From Bacteroidaceae bacterium (GTDB lineage Bacteria; Bacteroidota; Bacteroidia; Bacteroidales; Bacteroidaceae), in contig JAFZWQ010000027.1 in the NCBI GenBank assembly GCA_017617235.1, forward strand, positions 1-64,000: a stretch of 64,000 nt of DNA. The letters run 5' to 3'. The position numbers and the translations under genes are program-made. Position 1 is the stretch's first letter, and each line of letters starts with the position of its first letter. Below, one piece after another: positions 32,203-41,389 of the stretch. Under the pieces are notes generated by a model. The model was not told the origin of the DNA. It did no database searches and was given only the letters and a program-made list of their open reading frames with translations.

Positions 32203-33978
32203 TCAAGCTTTGTCGCGCTCGATCCAGGCAAGGGTGTCGCCACGATGAACGAAGGAAGCCTTCTTGGCTGCCACCTCTACGAGACGACCTCCGATTCCTG
32301 CGGGAACGGGAACAAACTCGCCCCACGGAGCCTGAACGTAGCAGAGGATGTCGCCGTCCTTGTACTGCTGTCCGATGAAAGGCTCGAGACAGGGAGTTGC
32401 TTCGCTACCGCCCTGGAACTCGTAGAATACCTGTCCGTTGACGGGTGCGACTACTGCATCTGCCTTGGCGTGCTTGAAGGCTGCGAGCTCTTCTGGGCTC
32501 AGCGAGCTGCCAAGCTTGGCATCCTTGGCCTTCTGCAGGTCGGCGAGGAAGTTCTTCTTTGCCTGTCCGCTCTTGAAGTTGCGGTACTGTTCGGGGTGCA
32601 TGGCCAGTTCGAACAGCTCTTCGTCGTCCTGTCCGTAATCCCATCCGTTCTCGTCCATCTCCTTGCGGAATGTGTCGAGGGCATTGGGATAAAGTGTGTG
32701 CGGGTCGGTATCGGTGAATTCCTTGCCCTTCTCCTTTGCGAGCTCTACGAGTTCGGGAGCAATGGGGCCGGGCACCTTTCCGCTCTTGCCCAGAATCATG
32801 CCCCACATCGAGTCGTCCATCATCACGAAACGTCCCTTGCCCTGCGCCATAGTGAGCAGGTTCATGAGGGCGATATTCTTGACGTACTGGCTGAAGGGGG
32901 TGACGAGTGGGGGATAGCCCACCATGGGCCAAACGTGCTCTACCTCGTTGAAGAGGGCCACGAGCATATCGTCGGTGTTAAGTTCGGGCTCGCCCTTCTG
33001 CTTGCGCAGGTTGTTGATGGCGCTTTGTATGCCACCCAGGTCGGCCATCATAGATCCCATCATACCGCCAGGCAGACCGCTGCCCAGGAGCAGGCTCGTC
33101 ATGTGCTTGTTGGCAGGATTGATGAAGTAACCCAACCATTCGTCGATGAACTCTTGTGTCAACGAGCGGGCCTTCATGTAGGCAGACATGTTGATTTCGG
33201 GCACGTCGAAGCCTTCGTTCTTCAGCATCGACTGCACGCTGATGATGTCTGGGTGCACCTTACCCCACGAGAGGGGTTCGATGGCGGTATCGATGATGTC
33301 GGCGCCATTGTTACAAACCTCCAGGATGCTGGCCATAGAGAGGCCTGGGCCGCTATGTCCGTGATACTGGATGATGACGTCTGGATGGTTCTTCTTTATC
33401 ATGCCGGTAAGCTTGCCGAGCATGGCGGGCTGTCCGATACCAGCCATATCCTTCAGACAGATTTCAGGGGCGCCTGCCTCGATGAGTTGGTCTGCTATGG
33501 CGCTGTAGTACTCTGCCGTGTGGATGGGCGAATTGGTGATGCAGAGGGTGGCTTGTGGAATCATGCCGCCTTCCTTGGCATATTTGATGCTGGGGATAAT
33601 GTTGCGAACGTCGTTGAGTCCGCAGAAGATGCGGGTAATGTCGGTTCCCTGCTTCTTCTTTACCTTATACATGAGCTGACGCACATCGTCGGGCACGGGG
33701 TACATACGCAAGGCGTTCAGGCCACGGTCCAGCATGTGGGTCTTGATGCCCACTTCGTTGAAAGGTTTGCAGAAGGCGCGTACGGCTTCGTTGGGGTTTT
33801 CACCTGCCAGCAGGTTCACTTGCTCGAAGGCGCCGCCATTCGTTTCTACGCGGTCGAAGCAGCCCATCTCGATGATGACGGGTGCAATGCGTGCCAACTG
33901 GTCTTTGCGCGGCTGGAACTTACCGCTGCTCTGCCACATGTCTCTGTACACGAGACTAAACCTTACTTTTTTCTTCAT
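32203..33978 (-). CDS. Carboxyltransferase-like protein with altered biotinyl domain
   Basis: This 591-residue protein matches the carboxyltransferase subunit of pyruvate carboxylase/oxaloacetate decarboxylase. It starts with VRFSLVYRDMWQSSGKF, has EICLKDMAGIGQP with the candidate carboxylated Lys, and QYHGHSGPG with the metal-binding His pair. The C-terminal 75 residues look like a biotinyl/lipoyl domain (VVAPVNGQVF, then YKDGDIL and RGDTLAWIE). Where the acceptor AMKM should be, the sequence reads QAPWGEF. The usual RDxHQS also reads RDMWQS. Either the protein uses a separate biotin carrier, or it has a changed function. It stands alone, with a TACCTTTG promoter box at 34017-34024. Confidence 0.8.
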   Translation of the reverse strand: MKKKVRFSLVYRDMWQSSGKFQPRKDQLARIAPVIIEMGCFDRVETNGGAFEQVNLLAGENPNEAVRAFCKPFNEVGIKTHMLDRGLNALRMYPVPDDVRQLMYKVKKKQGTDITRIFCGLNDVRNIIPSIKYAKEGGMIPQATLCITNSPIHTAEYYSAIADQLIEAGAPEICLKDMAGIGQPAMLGKLTGMIKKNHPDVIIQYHGHSGPGLSMASILEVCNNGADIIDTAIEPLSWGKVHPDIISVQSMLKNEGFDVPEINMSAYMKARSLTQEFIDEWLGYFINPANKHMTSLLLGSGLPGGMMGSMMADLGGIQSAINNLRKQKGEPELNTDDMLVALFNEVEHVWPMVGYPPLVTPFSQYVKNIALMNLLTMAQGKGRFVMMDDSMWGMILGKSGKVPGPIAPELVELAKEKGKEFTDTDPHTLYPNALDTFRKEMDENGWDYGQDDEELFELAMHPEQYRNFKSGQAKKNFLADLQKAKDAKLGSSLSPEELAAFKHAKADAVVAPVNGQVFYEFQGGSEATPCLEPFIGQQYKDGDILCYVQAPWGEFVPVPAGIGGRLVEVAAKKASFVHRGDTLAWIERDKA

Positions 33979-34016
33979 ATCGCTGTTCTATTTATGAGTC
34001 AATTGGTTTCGGAGTG

Positions 34017-34024
34017 CAAAGGTA
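34017..34024 (-). promoter_or_regulatory. -7 promoter element of the carboxyltransferase-like gene
   Basis: The minus strand reads TACCTTTG followed by CACTCC, 38 bases before the start at 33978. It separates this gene from menA upstream. Confidence 0.7.
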
Positions 34025-34049
34025 ACAAAAAAAAGTGAAAAAGCGTGCC

Positions 34050-34916
34050 TCAGAGGGACACGATTTTTTGAAGAATAACACCTGTGGAATACAACAGGGC
34101 GAAGAGAAGTATGGCGAGAGCCGTCCTGCCGAGTATGGCGTTGAGTGCTTTCCCTTCGTGGATTCGACGCATGCGCAGGGTGTTCGACAGGTGTAGCGGC
34201 AGGTAGAGCATGGGGGCAACGGTGATGGAGATACACAACGCTGTGGCGATAAGTCCAAGTGCCAGATACAGGCGCTCTGTATTCTTGCTGCCGATGAGTA
34301 CCACCAATGTGCGTTTGCCTACATTACGGTCCGTGTCGCGGTCCCTGTAGTTGTTGACGAGCAACAGGCAGTCCGTTACCAAACCCATTGCCACAGCGGC
34401 CAGAATGATGCCTCGCGTGAGGGTTCCCGTCTGCAGATAGTAGGTGGCGCAAACGGGCACGAGTCCGAAGAAGACGAGTACCAGCAGGTCGCCCAATGCG
34501 ATGCGGGAGAGGGAGGTGGTGTAGAGGAAGCAGCAGAGTACGCAGGCTATGCCCACGAGTATCATTTCCCATCCGCCCCAAAGTATCAACGGCAGGCCTA
34601 CGAGACAGGAGAGTATGGTCACGAGGGTGATGCCGAGGAGCATGGCGCGAGGTGTTATCCAGCCTTGGGCACAGGCTCGTTCAGGGCCCAGACGGTCTTC
34701 GCGGTCGGTTCCGTTTTTGAAGTCGAGGTAGTCGTTGACGAGATTCGCATCGATTTGCATCAGCAGGGCGAACAGCAGACAGAGCAATGCGGGTTGCCAC
34801 AGGAAGTATCCATCAGCCCAGGCCGTCGACAGGGCAACAAGAACGGGAGCCATTGCCCCCGTCAGTGTCTTTGGCCTTGAGGCCAGTATCCATGCTTTCG
34901 TTCCGTTAGTCTTCAT
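34050..34916 (-). CDS. menA: 1,4-dihydroxy-2-naphthoate prenyltransferase
   Basis: This 288-residue UbiA-family membrane enzyme attaches the polyprenyl chain to dihydroxynaphthoate in menaquinone synthesis. It begins TKAWILASRPKTLTGAMAPV and has the first Asp-rich motif NDYLDFKNGTDREDR and the second NNYRDRDTDRNVGKRTL, with about eight or nine helices. Other men genes are not in the window. Its start overlaps the preceding gene by 11 bases. Confidence 0.93.
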   Translation of the reverse strand: MKTNGTKAWILASRPKTLTGAMAPVLVALSTAWADGYFLWQPALLCLLFALLMQIDANLVNDYLDFKNGTDREDRLGPERACAQGWITPRAMLLGITLVTILSCLVGLPLILWGGWEMILVGIACVLCCFLYTTSLSRIALGDLLVLVFFGLVPVCATYYLQTGTLTRGIILAAVAMGLVTDCLLLVNNYRDRDTDRNVGKRTLVVLIGSKNTERLYLALGLIATALCISITVAPMLYLPLHLSNTLRMRRIHEGKALNAILGRTALAILLFALLYSTGVILQKIVSL

Positions 34917-35355
34917 CGTCTTTGCCTTTGCCGCCGCCCATCATCTTACTCTTCTTGTCGTTCAGCAGGTCGAAGCACAAATAGACCTTCTTGGAGGGGA
35001 GTACTGTTTTTAGCTTCGTCTCGTACTGACGCTTCACGGCCAGTTCCTTTTCCGCAGCCTGCCATTTCAGTTGGAGCAGGCGGTCGGCTTGCTTGTCCGT
35101 CAGGGTGCCGTTGTCTATGCTGGGCTTCAGCTTGTCTTTCAGCGTGTCGTATTCTTTGTTCGCTACCTTCTTATCGGCCAGATAGCTCACGAGCAGGGGC
35201 TTGAGCTTGGCCTGCACGTCGCGCTTCACACCCAGGTTCTGCAATACGTAGTTGACCTTCATGTCGGACTTCTTGCCAGCCATTGCCACAGATGCATTGC
35301 CCAGGCACATTGCGAGGGTCATCAGGCACAGGATAAGGAATCTGTTCGTCTTCAT
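34906..35355 (-). CDS. Small periplasmic helical protein of unknown function
   Basis: This 149-residue protein has a signal peptide (cleavage near VAMA-GKK), then charged helices (VKRDVQAKLKPLLVSYLADKK and LTDKQADRLLQLKWQ). It ends in a Lys/Met/Gly/Asp-rich tail (KKSKMMGGGKGKDDED). The pattern is reminiscent of Spy/CpxP-like periplasmic chaperones but without a clear motif, so no function is assigned. A TAACTTTG box at 35393-35400 is its likely promoter, 37 bases upstream. It is translationally coupled to menA by an 11-base overlap. Confidence 0.7.
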   Translation of the reverse strand: MKTNRFLILCLMTLAMCLGNASVAMAGKKSDMKVNYVLQNLGVKRDVQAKLKPLLVSYLADKKVANKEYDTLKDKLKPSIDNGTLTDKQADRLLQLKWQAAEKELAVKRQYETKLKTVLPSKKVYLCFDLLNDKKSKMMGGGKGKDDED

Positions 35356-35470
35356 CGTTTCGTTTTTCTTCTCGTTAGGTTTAATTCTTCGACAAAGTTA
35401 GGGTCTTAGGGTTTAATTTGCAAGCATTTTACGAAGATTAACACATTTGCCTCGCGTGCGCGATTCCTTA

Positions 35471-36106
35471 TTATTTAAGGGTGTAGAAACGATGCGAGCC
35501 GCGTCCCTCTGCCTTCAGTCGGGCCTCTTCGCCGCTCGACAGTTCGCGCAGTTCCTTTGCCGCCATCGTGTGGCGCAGGCCGCTCAGTTCCATGTATCCG
35601 CTGACGGTCAGCATCGAATGCTCCTGCAGGTAGGCGATGGCCCTTTCCAATCGTTCCTCGCGGCTGTAGGGTGTGTCCATAGCCTTGCGATTGCCCAGAT
35701 AGCGGTCGTGCGTCAGCTTGCACTTCATCCTGGTTGTCGATACCAGATGCTTATCGGGGGTCATGCGGATGGTGTCCAACGTAACGTGCTTGGCATTGTG
35801 CTGCACGTCGTGTCCGCTTTCGTCCGTCTCCACCACATCGGCGGCATCCTTCATCGTCAGCGTCGGGGTCAGCAGTCCCAGTCCTTCTATTCTTACCGAC
35901 TTGCCCTGCGCTAGATATTCGGGCAGCGCCTCTACGATGTTGGCTACGGCAGCCTGCAGCGTGCCCTTGCTCATGGGGCAGCGGTGGGCCACCTCTGCCA
36001 GAAACTCGTCGCTCGACACCTGACGCAGGTTGGCGAAGCGCGGCTTCACTATGGGCTCGCCATTCTTGGTTATGCCTCCGATTTCCTGATAAATGTACTT
36101 TGCCAT
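35471..36106 (-). CDS. HU-family DNA-binding protein with C-terminal extension
   Basis: This 211-residue protein resembles the larger HU-like proteins of Bacteroidales. The N-terminal 125 residues show the HU pattern (CPMSKGTLQAAVANIVEALPE, then GKSVRIEGLGLLTPTL). The last 75 residues (YSREERLERAIAYLQEHSMLT, MAAKELRELSS) look like an added winged-helix-type segment, ending in GRGSHRFYTLK. It probably binds DNA as a dimer. Copy 2 of the 21-base repeat element lies just upstream, and the nearest -7-like boxes on this strand (36283-36290 and 36311-36318) are on the far side of it. The repeat may therefore be part of this gene's untranslated leader. Confidence 0.8.
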   Translation of the reverse strand: MAKYIYQEIGGITKNGEPIVKPRFANLRQVSSDEFLAEVAHRCPMSKGTLQAAVANIVEALPEYLAQGKSVRIEGLGLLTPTLTMKDAADVVETDESGHDVQHNAKHVTLDTIRMTPDKHLVSTTRMKCKLTHDRYLGNRKAMDTPYSREERLERAIAYLQEHSMLTVSGYMELSGLRHTMAAKELRELSSGEEARLKAEGRGSHRFYTLK

Positions 36107-36161
36107 AGTATCCTATTCGTTTAAATGTTTCATTCCTAAATTGAAAGGGACTCGTCCCTAA

Positions 36162-36287
36162 ATTGCAAGCATTGCGTCCCAAACTTCCGCCATCGCCGAC
36201 GGCTGCACATTCATCGGCGGTGTCCGTACATCCGTCGGCGGTGAATGTCCGTTCATCGCCGATGGCGGAACTTAGGATTGTGCAAAT
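36162..36287. repeat. Four-unit 21-base palindromic repeat, copy 2
   Basis: Four 21-base units with cores CATCGCCGACG, CATCGGCGGTG, CGTCGGCGGTG and CATCGCCGATG are bounded by AAACTTCCGC and GGCGGAACTT. The left flank (TTGCAAGCATTGCGTCCC) is the reverse complement of the right flank of copy 3, so this copy is inverted relative to copy 3. It lies between the HU-like gene and dnaB, which diverge. The gene-free gap also holds a GGGACTCGTCCC palindrome at 36147-36158 flanked by two CCTAAATTG repeats. Confidence 0.9.
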
Positions 36288-36403
36288 GTAAAGAATAGTT
36301 TGCAATCCTGCAAATTTATTGTTGCTTTGTTTGCAAAAAGGGGGCAAATTGTCTTCGCCGAACCAATATTTTTCATTAAATTTGCAGACACAATTCATTC
36401 GAT

Positions 36404-37996
36404 ATGCCAACATTTAGTCAGAATAGTGGGCGCCAGAAGAAGGGTGCCCAGCGAAAAGTTGTCGAGGTTCCGCAGACGGATGCCTTTGGCAACAAGCAGC
36501 CGCAGCAGCTCGACTTCGAACAGGCCGTGCTGGGTGCTTTGCTCATCGAGCAGGAGTCGTATGAACAGGTTTCGAACCTGCTCACGCCTGAATCCTTCTA
36601 CGACCATCGCCATCAGGTCATCTACAAGGCAATTCAGTCGTTGCAGATAAACCAGCGTCCCGTCGACGTAGTCACTGTGCCCCAGTATCTGGAGTCGCAG
36701 GGCGAGTTGGAGGAGGCGGGCGGCGTCGTGTACATCGCCCAGCTGACGCAGAACGTCATCACGAGTGCCCACATCGAGTACCAGGCACAAATCATCCACC
36801 AGAAGTATCAGGCGCGAAAGCTGATTACATTTGCCAGCAAGGTCATGGGCGACGCCTTCGACCCCACGAAGGATGTGGCTGACCTGATGCAGGAAACCGA
36901 GGCTGAACTGTTCACGATTTCCCAACAGACGCAACGCACCTCGTACACCCAGATCGACCCAATCATCGGTCAGGCGATGGACAAACTGCACGAGACGATG
37001 GCGCGAACCGACGGTCTGTCCGGATTGGCGACAGGTTTCGAGAAACTCGACAAGGCGACCAACGGCTGGCAACCCTCCGACTTGGTCATCATCGCAGCCC
37101 GTCCCGCTATGGGAAAAACGGCCTTCATCCTGTCGATGATGAAGAAGATGGCCGTAGATATGCGAATCCCCGTTGCCATGTTCTCGTTGGAAATGGCTAA
37201 CATACAGCTCGTTAACCGTCTGATAGTGAATGTCTGCGACATACCCGGCGAGAAACTGAAGAGCGGACAACTGTCAGACCCCGAACTGGCACAGCTCGAT
37301 GCCCGCATCAACCAACTGATGGGCGCTCCCATCTATGTCGACGACACAGCCGCCCTGAACATATTCGAACTCAGAACCAAAGCACGCCGACTGGTCAGGG
37401 AACATGGCGTCAAGATGATTCTCATCGACTATCTGCAGCTGATGAACGCATCGGGCATGCAGTTCGGAAGCCGTCAGGAAGAGGTATCGACGATTAGCCG
37501 AAACCTGAAGGGACTGGCCAAGGAACTGAACATTCCCATCATTGCCCTCTCACAGTTGAATCGTGGCCTCGAGAACCGCGAAGGAAACGACGGCAAGCGT
37601 CCGCAGCTTAGCGACCTCCGCGAATCAGGAGCCATCGAGCAGGATGCCGATATGGTGTGCTTCATCCACCGTCCCGAGTACTACAAGATTTATCAAATCG
37701 ACGGCGAGGATATGACGGGTAAGGCCGAGTTCATCATTGCCAAGCACCGTAACGGCGCAACGGGTATCATCAAATTTAAGTTCAAGCACCAGTATGCGCG
37801 CTTCGAAGACTACGAGGACAACGGGCCGGCACCCCTGCCTACGGAACAACATCCAGGTTCCGCCACCAAGTCGTCGAAACTGACAGGAGAGGAAGCCGCC
37901 AGCATAGCAGGCATGGCCCTTAGAATGCCGGAAAGCAACTCGTCGGAGACCCCGTTTGGTCCCTCCGACCCTGTCGACAGCAAGCCTCCGTTCTAA
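36404..37996 (+). CDS. dnaB: Replicative DNA helicase
   Basis: This 530-residue hexameric helicase unwinds DNA at the replication fork. The N-terminal domain (about 35-140, starting QQLDFEQAVLGALLIE) is joined to a RecA-like domain with Walker A ARPAMGKTA (232-240), IDYLQLM and ALSQLNRGLE. The last 40 residues are a variable tail. A TAAATTTG box (36377-36384) lies 19 bases before the start. It is divergent from the HU-like gene. Confidence 0.96.
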   Translation: MPTFSQNSGRQKKGAQRKVVEVPQTDAFGNKQPQQLDFEQAVLGALLIEQESYEQVSNLLTPESFYDHRHQVIYKAIQSLQINQRPVDVVTVPQYLESQGELEEAGGVVYIAQLTQNVITSAHIEYQAQIIHQKYQARKLITFASKVMGDAFDPTKDVADLMQETEAELFTISQQTQRTSYTQIDPIIGQAMDKLHETMARTDGLSGLATGFEKLDKATNGWQPSDLVIIAARPAMGKTAFILSMMKKMAVDMRIPVAMFSLEMANIQLVNRLIVNVCDIPGEKLKSGQLSDPELAQLDARINQLMGAPIYVDDTAALNIFELRTKARRLVREHGVKMILIDYLQLMNASGMQFGSRQEEVSTISRNLKGLAKELNIPIIALSQLNRGLENREGNDGKRPQLSDLRESGAIEQDADMVCFIHRPEYYKIYQIDGEDMTGKAEFIIAKHRNGATGIIKFKFKHQYARFEDYEDNGPAPLPTEQHPGSATKSSKLTGEEAASIAGMALRMPESNSSETPFGPSDPVDSKPPF

Positions 37997-38073
37997 GAAA
38001 TTGAAGATTGTAGATTGAGAATTGAAAAAAAATTCGTATATTTGCGCCCGAAATTTAAAAAACGTAACTAAAT

Positions 38074-40581
38074 ATGAATGTATCTTATAAATGGCTCCGC
38101 GAGTATGTCGACTTCGATATGACTGCTCAGGAGGTTGCCGCTGCACTCACCAGCATGGGCCTCGAGGTCGAAGGTGTTGAGGAAGTGCAGAGCATTAAAG
38201 GTGGTCTGCAGGGAATCGTCATTGGTGAGGTGCTCACGTGTGAGCCTCATCCCAACAGCGACCACATGCACGTCTGCACCGTGAACCTGGGACAGGGCGA
38301 GCCGGAACAAATCGTCTGTGGTGCACCCAATGTTGCCGCAGGCCAGAAGGTTGTGGTGGCCACGCTGGGGACAAAGCTCTACGACGGCGACCAGGAGTTT
38401 ACCATCAAACGCAGCAAACTGCGCGGCATAGAGTCGAATGGCATGATTTGTGCCGAAGACGAGATTGGCATCGGCACCAGCCACGATGGCATCATTGTGT
38501 TGCCTGCTGACGCTGTGCCCGGAACACCCGCTGCCGAATACTATCACCTCGAAAGTGATTTCCTCATCGAAGTGGACATCACCCCCAACCGTTCGGATGC
38601 TGCCAGCCACTACGGTGTGGCTCGCGACCTGTATGCATGGCTCTTGCAGAACGGCAAGAAGACAACCTTGCATCGTCCGTCGAACGACGCATTCAAGGTA
38701 GACAATAACGAACTGCCCATAAAGGTAACGGTGGAGAACCAGGAGGCATGTCCCCGCTATGCTGCCGTATCGCTTCGCAACTGCGAGGTGAAGGAGAGCC
38801 CTGAATGGCTGAAGGCCCGTCTTACGACCATCGGCCTGCGCCCCATCAACAACATAGTGGACATCACGAACTACATCATGATGGCATACGGCCAGCCCCT
38901 GCATTGCTTCGATGCAGACATGGTGAAGGGTCATCACATCGTGGTGAAGACAATGCCCGAAGGCACACCGTTCGTCACACTCGACGGCGAGGAGCACAAA
39001 CTCTCGGATCGCGACTTGGCCATCTGCAACGAGGAAGAGCCCATGTGCATCGCAGGCGTATTTGGCGGAAAGGGTAGCGGCACGTACGAAACCACCAGAA
39101 ATGTGGTTCTGGAGAGTGCCTACTTCAATCCCACCTGGATTCGCAAATCGGCTCGTCGTCACGGACTTAGCACCGATGCTTCCTTCCGCTTCGAACGCGG
39201 CATCGACCCCAACGGCACGATTTACGCCCTGAAGCAGGCTGCCCTCATGGCAAAGGAACTGGCCGGAGCCGAAATCAGCATGGACATTGTCGATGTTTAT
39301 CCCAATCCCATGCAGGATGCCATCGTTGACCTCAAGTTCGACTATGTGAACCGCCTCATTGGTAAGGACATTCCTCAGGAAACGGTGAAGAGCATCGTCG
39401 AGAGCTTGGAAATGAAGGTGCTGGAGGAAACGAAGGAAGGCCTGCGCCTGCAGGTTCCTGCCTATCGTGTCGATGTGCAGCGTCCCTGCGACGTTGTGGA
39501 AGACATCCTGCGCATCTACGGATATAATAATGTAGAGATTCCCACAGCTGTCAAGAGCTGTACCGCTGTGAAGGGCGACGTGGACAAGAGTCACAAACTG
39601 CAGAACATCATTGGTGAACAGCTCGTTGGCGCCGGTTTCCACGAAATACTGAATAACTCGCTGCAGCGTGGTGCATACTACGACGACCTGCAGAGCTACA
39701 AGTCGGAGAACTGCGTGCGACTGATGAATCCCCTCAGTCAGGACCTTAACGTCCTGCGCCAGAGCCTGTTGTTCGGCGGTTTGGAAAGCATCGCCCGCAA
39801 CATATCATTCCGTAACAGCGACCTCAGTTTCTTCGAGTTCGGTAACTGCTATTACTTCCATGCAGAACGCCGTTGCGCCGACATCATTCCTGGCGTCAGC
39901 AGCAGTCGCGACCCGGAAGTCATCAAGCACGTGCTGGATGCCTATAACGAGGACTATCACCTTGGCTTGTGGCAGACGGGAAAACGCGTCACAGGCAGCT
40001 GGGCACATGCCGACGAGGACACCAGCGTCTATGAGCTGAAGGCCCATGTAGTGAACATTCTCACCCGACTGGGCGTTCCCTTTGGCGCTCTCGTATTTGC
40101 CAAGGGCGAGAGTGATCTCTTCGACAAGAGCCTCGAGATACGTAATCGTGGCGGTAAGGTGCTGGTGCAGATGGGTGTGGTAAGCTTGAAGCTGCAGAAG
40201 AAATTCGGATTGGAGCAGCCTGTCTACTTTGCCGACCTGAACTGGCAACAGCTCATGAAGGCCATCCGCAACCAGAGGGTAGTGGCTACGGATTTGCCCA
40301 AGTATCCTGCCGTGAGCCGCGACTTGGCCCTGCTCGTCGATAAGTCTGTCGAGTTTGGACAAATCGAGAGCATCGCCTACCAGAGTGAGAAGAAGCTGCT
40401 GAAAGAGGTGCGTCTGTTCGATGTTTACGAGGGCAAGAACCTGCCGGAGGGCAAGAAGTCGTATGCCGTCAATTTCATCCTGCAGGACGAAACCAAGACG
40501 ATGGGCGACAAGCAGATTGATGCCATCATGCAGAAACTGATTCAGAACCTCACGAAACAGCTGAATGCCGAACTGAGATAA
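38074..40581 (+). CDS. pheT: Phenylalanyl-tRNA synthetase beta subunit
   Basis: This subunit has about 835 residues. The sequence shows the N-terminal MNVSYKWLREYVDFD, a tRNA-binding (EMAP-like) domain near 40-150, B3/B4 editing domain sequences, B5 and the C-terminal ferredoxin-fold anticodon-binding domain (KYPAVSRDLALLVD). It pairs with PheS, encoded elsewhere. The promoter appears as ATTG (38014-38017), 19 bases and TATATTTG (38037-38044), within a spacer of TTGAGAATTGAA-like repeats. I see no leader peptide before it. Confidence 0.96.
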   Translation: MNVSYKWLREYVDFDMTAQEVAAALTSMGLEVEGVEEVQSIKGGLQGIVIGEVLTCEPHPNSDHMHVCTVNLGQGEPEQIVCGAPNVAAGQKVVVATLGTKLYDGDQEFTIKRSKLRGIESNGMICAEDEIGIGTSHDGIIVLPADAVPGTPAAEYYHLESDFLIEVDITPNRSDAASHYGVARDLYAWLLQNGKKTTLHRPSNDAFKVDNNELPIKVTVENQEACPRYAAVSLRNCEVKESPEWLKARLTTIGLRPINNIVDITNYIMMAYGQPLHCFDADMVKGHHIVVKTMPEGTPFVTLDGEEHKLSDRDLAICNEEEPMCIAGVFGGKGSGTYETTRNVVLESAYFNPTWIRKSARRHGLSTDASFRFERGIDPNGTIYALKQAALMAKELAGAEISMDIVDVYPNPMQDAIVDLKFDYVNRLIGKDIPQETVKSIVESLEMKVLEETKEGLRLQVPAYRVDVQRPCDVVEDILRIYGYNNVEIPTAVKSCTAVKGDVDKSHKLQNIIGEQLVGAGFHEILNNSLQRGAYYDDLQSYKSENCVRLMNPLSQDLNVLRQSLLFGGLESIARNISFRNSDLSFFEFGNCYYFHAERRCADIIPGVSSSRDPEVIKHVLDAYNEDYHLGLWQTGKRVTGSWAHADEDTSVYELKAHVVNILTRLGVPFGALVFAKGESDLFDKSLEIRNRGGKVLVQMGVVSLKLQKKFGLEQPVYFADLNWQQLMKAIRNQRVVATDLPKYPAVSRDLALLVDKSVEFGQIESIAYQSEKKLLKEVRLFDVYEGKNLPEGKKSYAVNFILQDETKTMGDKQIDAIMQKLIQNLTKQLNAELR

Positions 40582-40636
40582 AAATCTTCGAAATAACGAA
40601 ATATCGATATAACGTAATAACGAAATAATTAAAACA

Positions 40637-41377
40637 ATGGGAAGAGCATTTGAATATCGTAAAGCGACTAAACTGAAGCGTTGGGGCCATATGGCCAAGA
40701 CTTTCACCCGTCTGGGCAAGCAGATTGCTATCGCCGTGAAGGCTGGCGGTCCGGAACCCGAGAATAACCCCTCCTTGCGCTCTGTCATTGCCGTCTGCAA
40801 ACGCGAGAACATGCCGAAAGACAACATCGAGCGTGCCATCAAGAATGCAATGGGTAAGGACCAGAGTGATTACAAAAGTGTAACCTACGAAGGATACGGC
40901 CCTCATGGCGTTGCAGTCTTTGTGGACACCCTTACTGACAACACGACCCGTACGGTAGCCGACGTCCGCAGTGTCTTCAACAAGTTCAGCGGAAACATGG
41001 GTACAACTGGTTCGCTGTCGTTCCTTTTCGACCATAAGTGCGTATTTACCTTCAAGAAGAAGGCAGATATGGATATGGACGACTTCATCCTGGAGATGAT
41101 TGACTTCGGAGTGGACGAGGACTTCGATGAAGAGTACGACGAGGACAAGGACGAAACGACAATCACCATCTATGGTGAGCCCACCAGCTACAACGAGATA
41201 CAGAAGAAGTTGGAGGCAGATGGTTTCGAGGAAGTCGGTGGTGAGTTTACCTACATCCCCAACGACCTGAAGGATGTAACTCCGGAACAGCGCGAAACCA
41301 TTAACAAGATGGTAGAACGCCTCGAGGAGTTCGACGACGTGCAGACCGTCTATACCAACATGAAGCCGGAAGAGTAA
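40637..41377 (+). CDS. yebC: YebC/PmpR-family protein
   Basis: This 246-residue protein begins MGRAFEYRKATKLKRWGHMAK, with the YebC features VKAGGPEPENNPSL and TYEGYGPHGVAVFVD. Members have been described as transcription regulators and, more recently, as translation factors that relieve stalling at proline stretches. It is a little longer than the E. coli protein because of an acidic insert (DEDFDEEYDEDKDE). It starts 55 bases after pheT, across a spacer of CGAAATAA-like repeats, so cotranscription with pheT is likely. Confidence 0.93.
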   Translation: MGRAFEYRKATKLKRWGHMAKTFTRLGKQIAIAVKAGGPEPENNPSLRSVIAVCKRENMPKDNIERAIKNAMGKDQSDYKSVTYEGYGPHGVAVFVDTLTDNTTRTVADVRSVFNKFSGNMGTTGSLSFLFDHKCVFTFKKKADMDMDDFILEMIDFGVDEDFDEEYDEDKDETTITIYGEPTSYNEIQKKLEADGFEEVGGEFTYIPNDLKDVTPEQRETINKMVERLEEFDDVQTVYTNMKPEE

Positions 41378-41389
41378 GGCGAACTTGCA

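Noticed and set aside
32245..34038. Long antisense open frame (597 codons) opposite the carboxyltransferase-like gene
   Set aside because: The minus-strand gene has family motifs and a promoter. The antisense frame has no promoter-like element and no recognisable domain.
38068..39642. Antisense open frame (524 codons) opposite pheT
   Set aside because: It is a shadow of the well-supported pheT gene.
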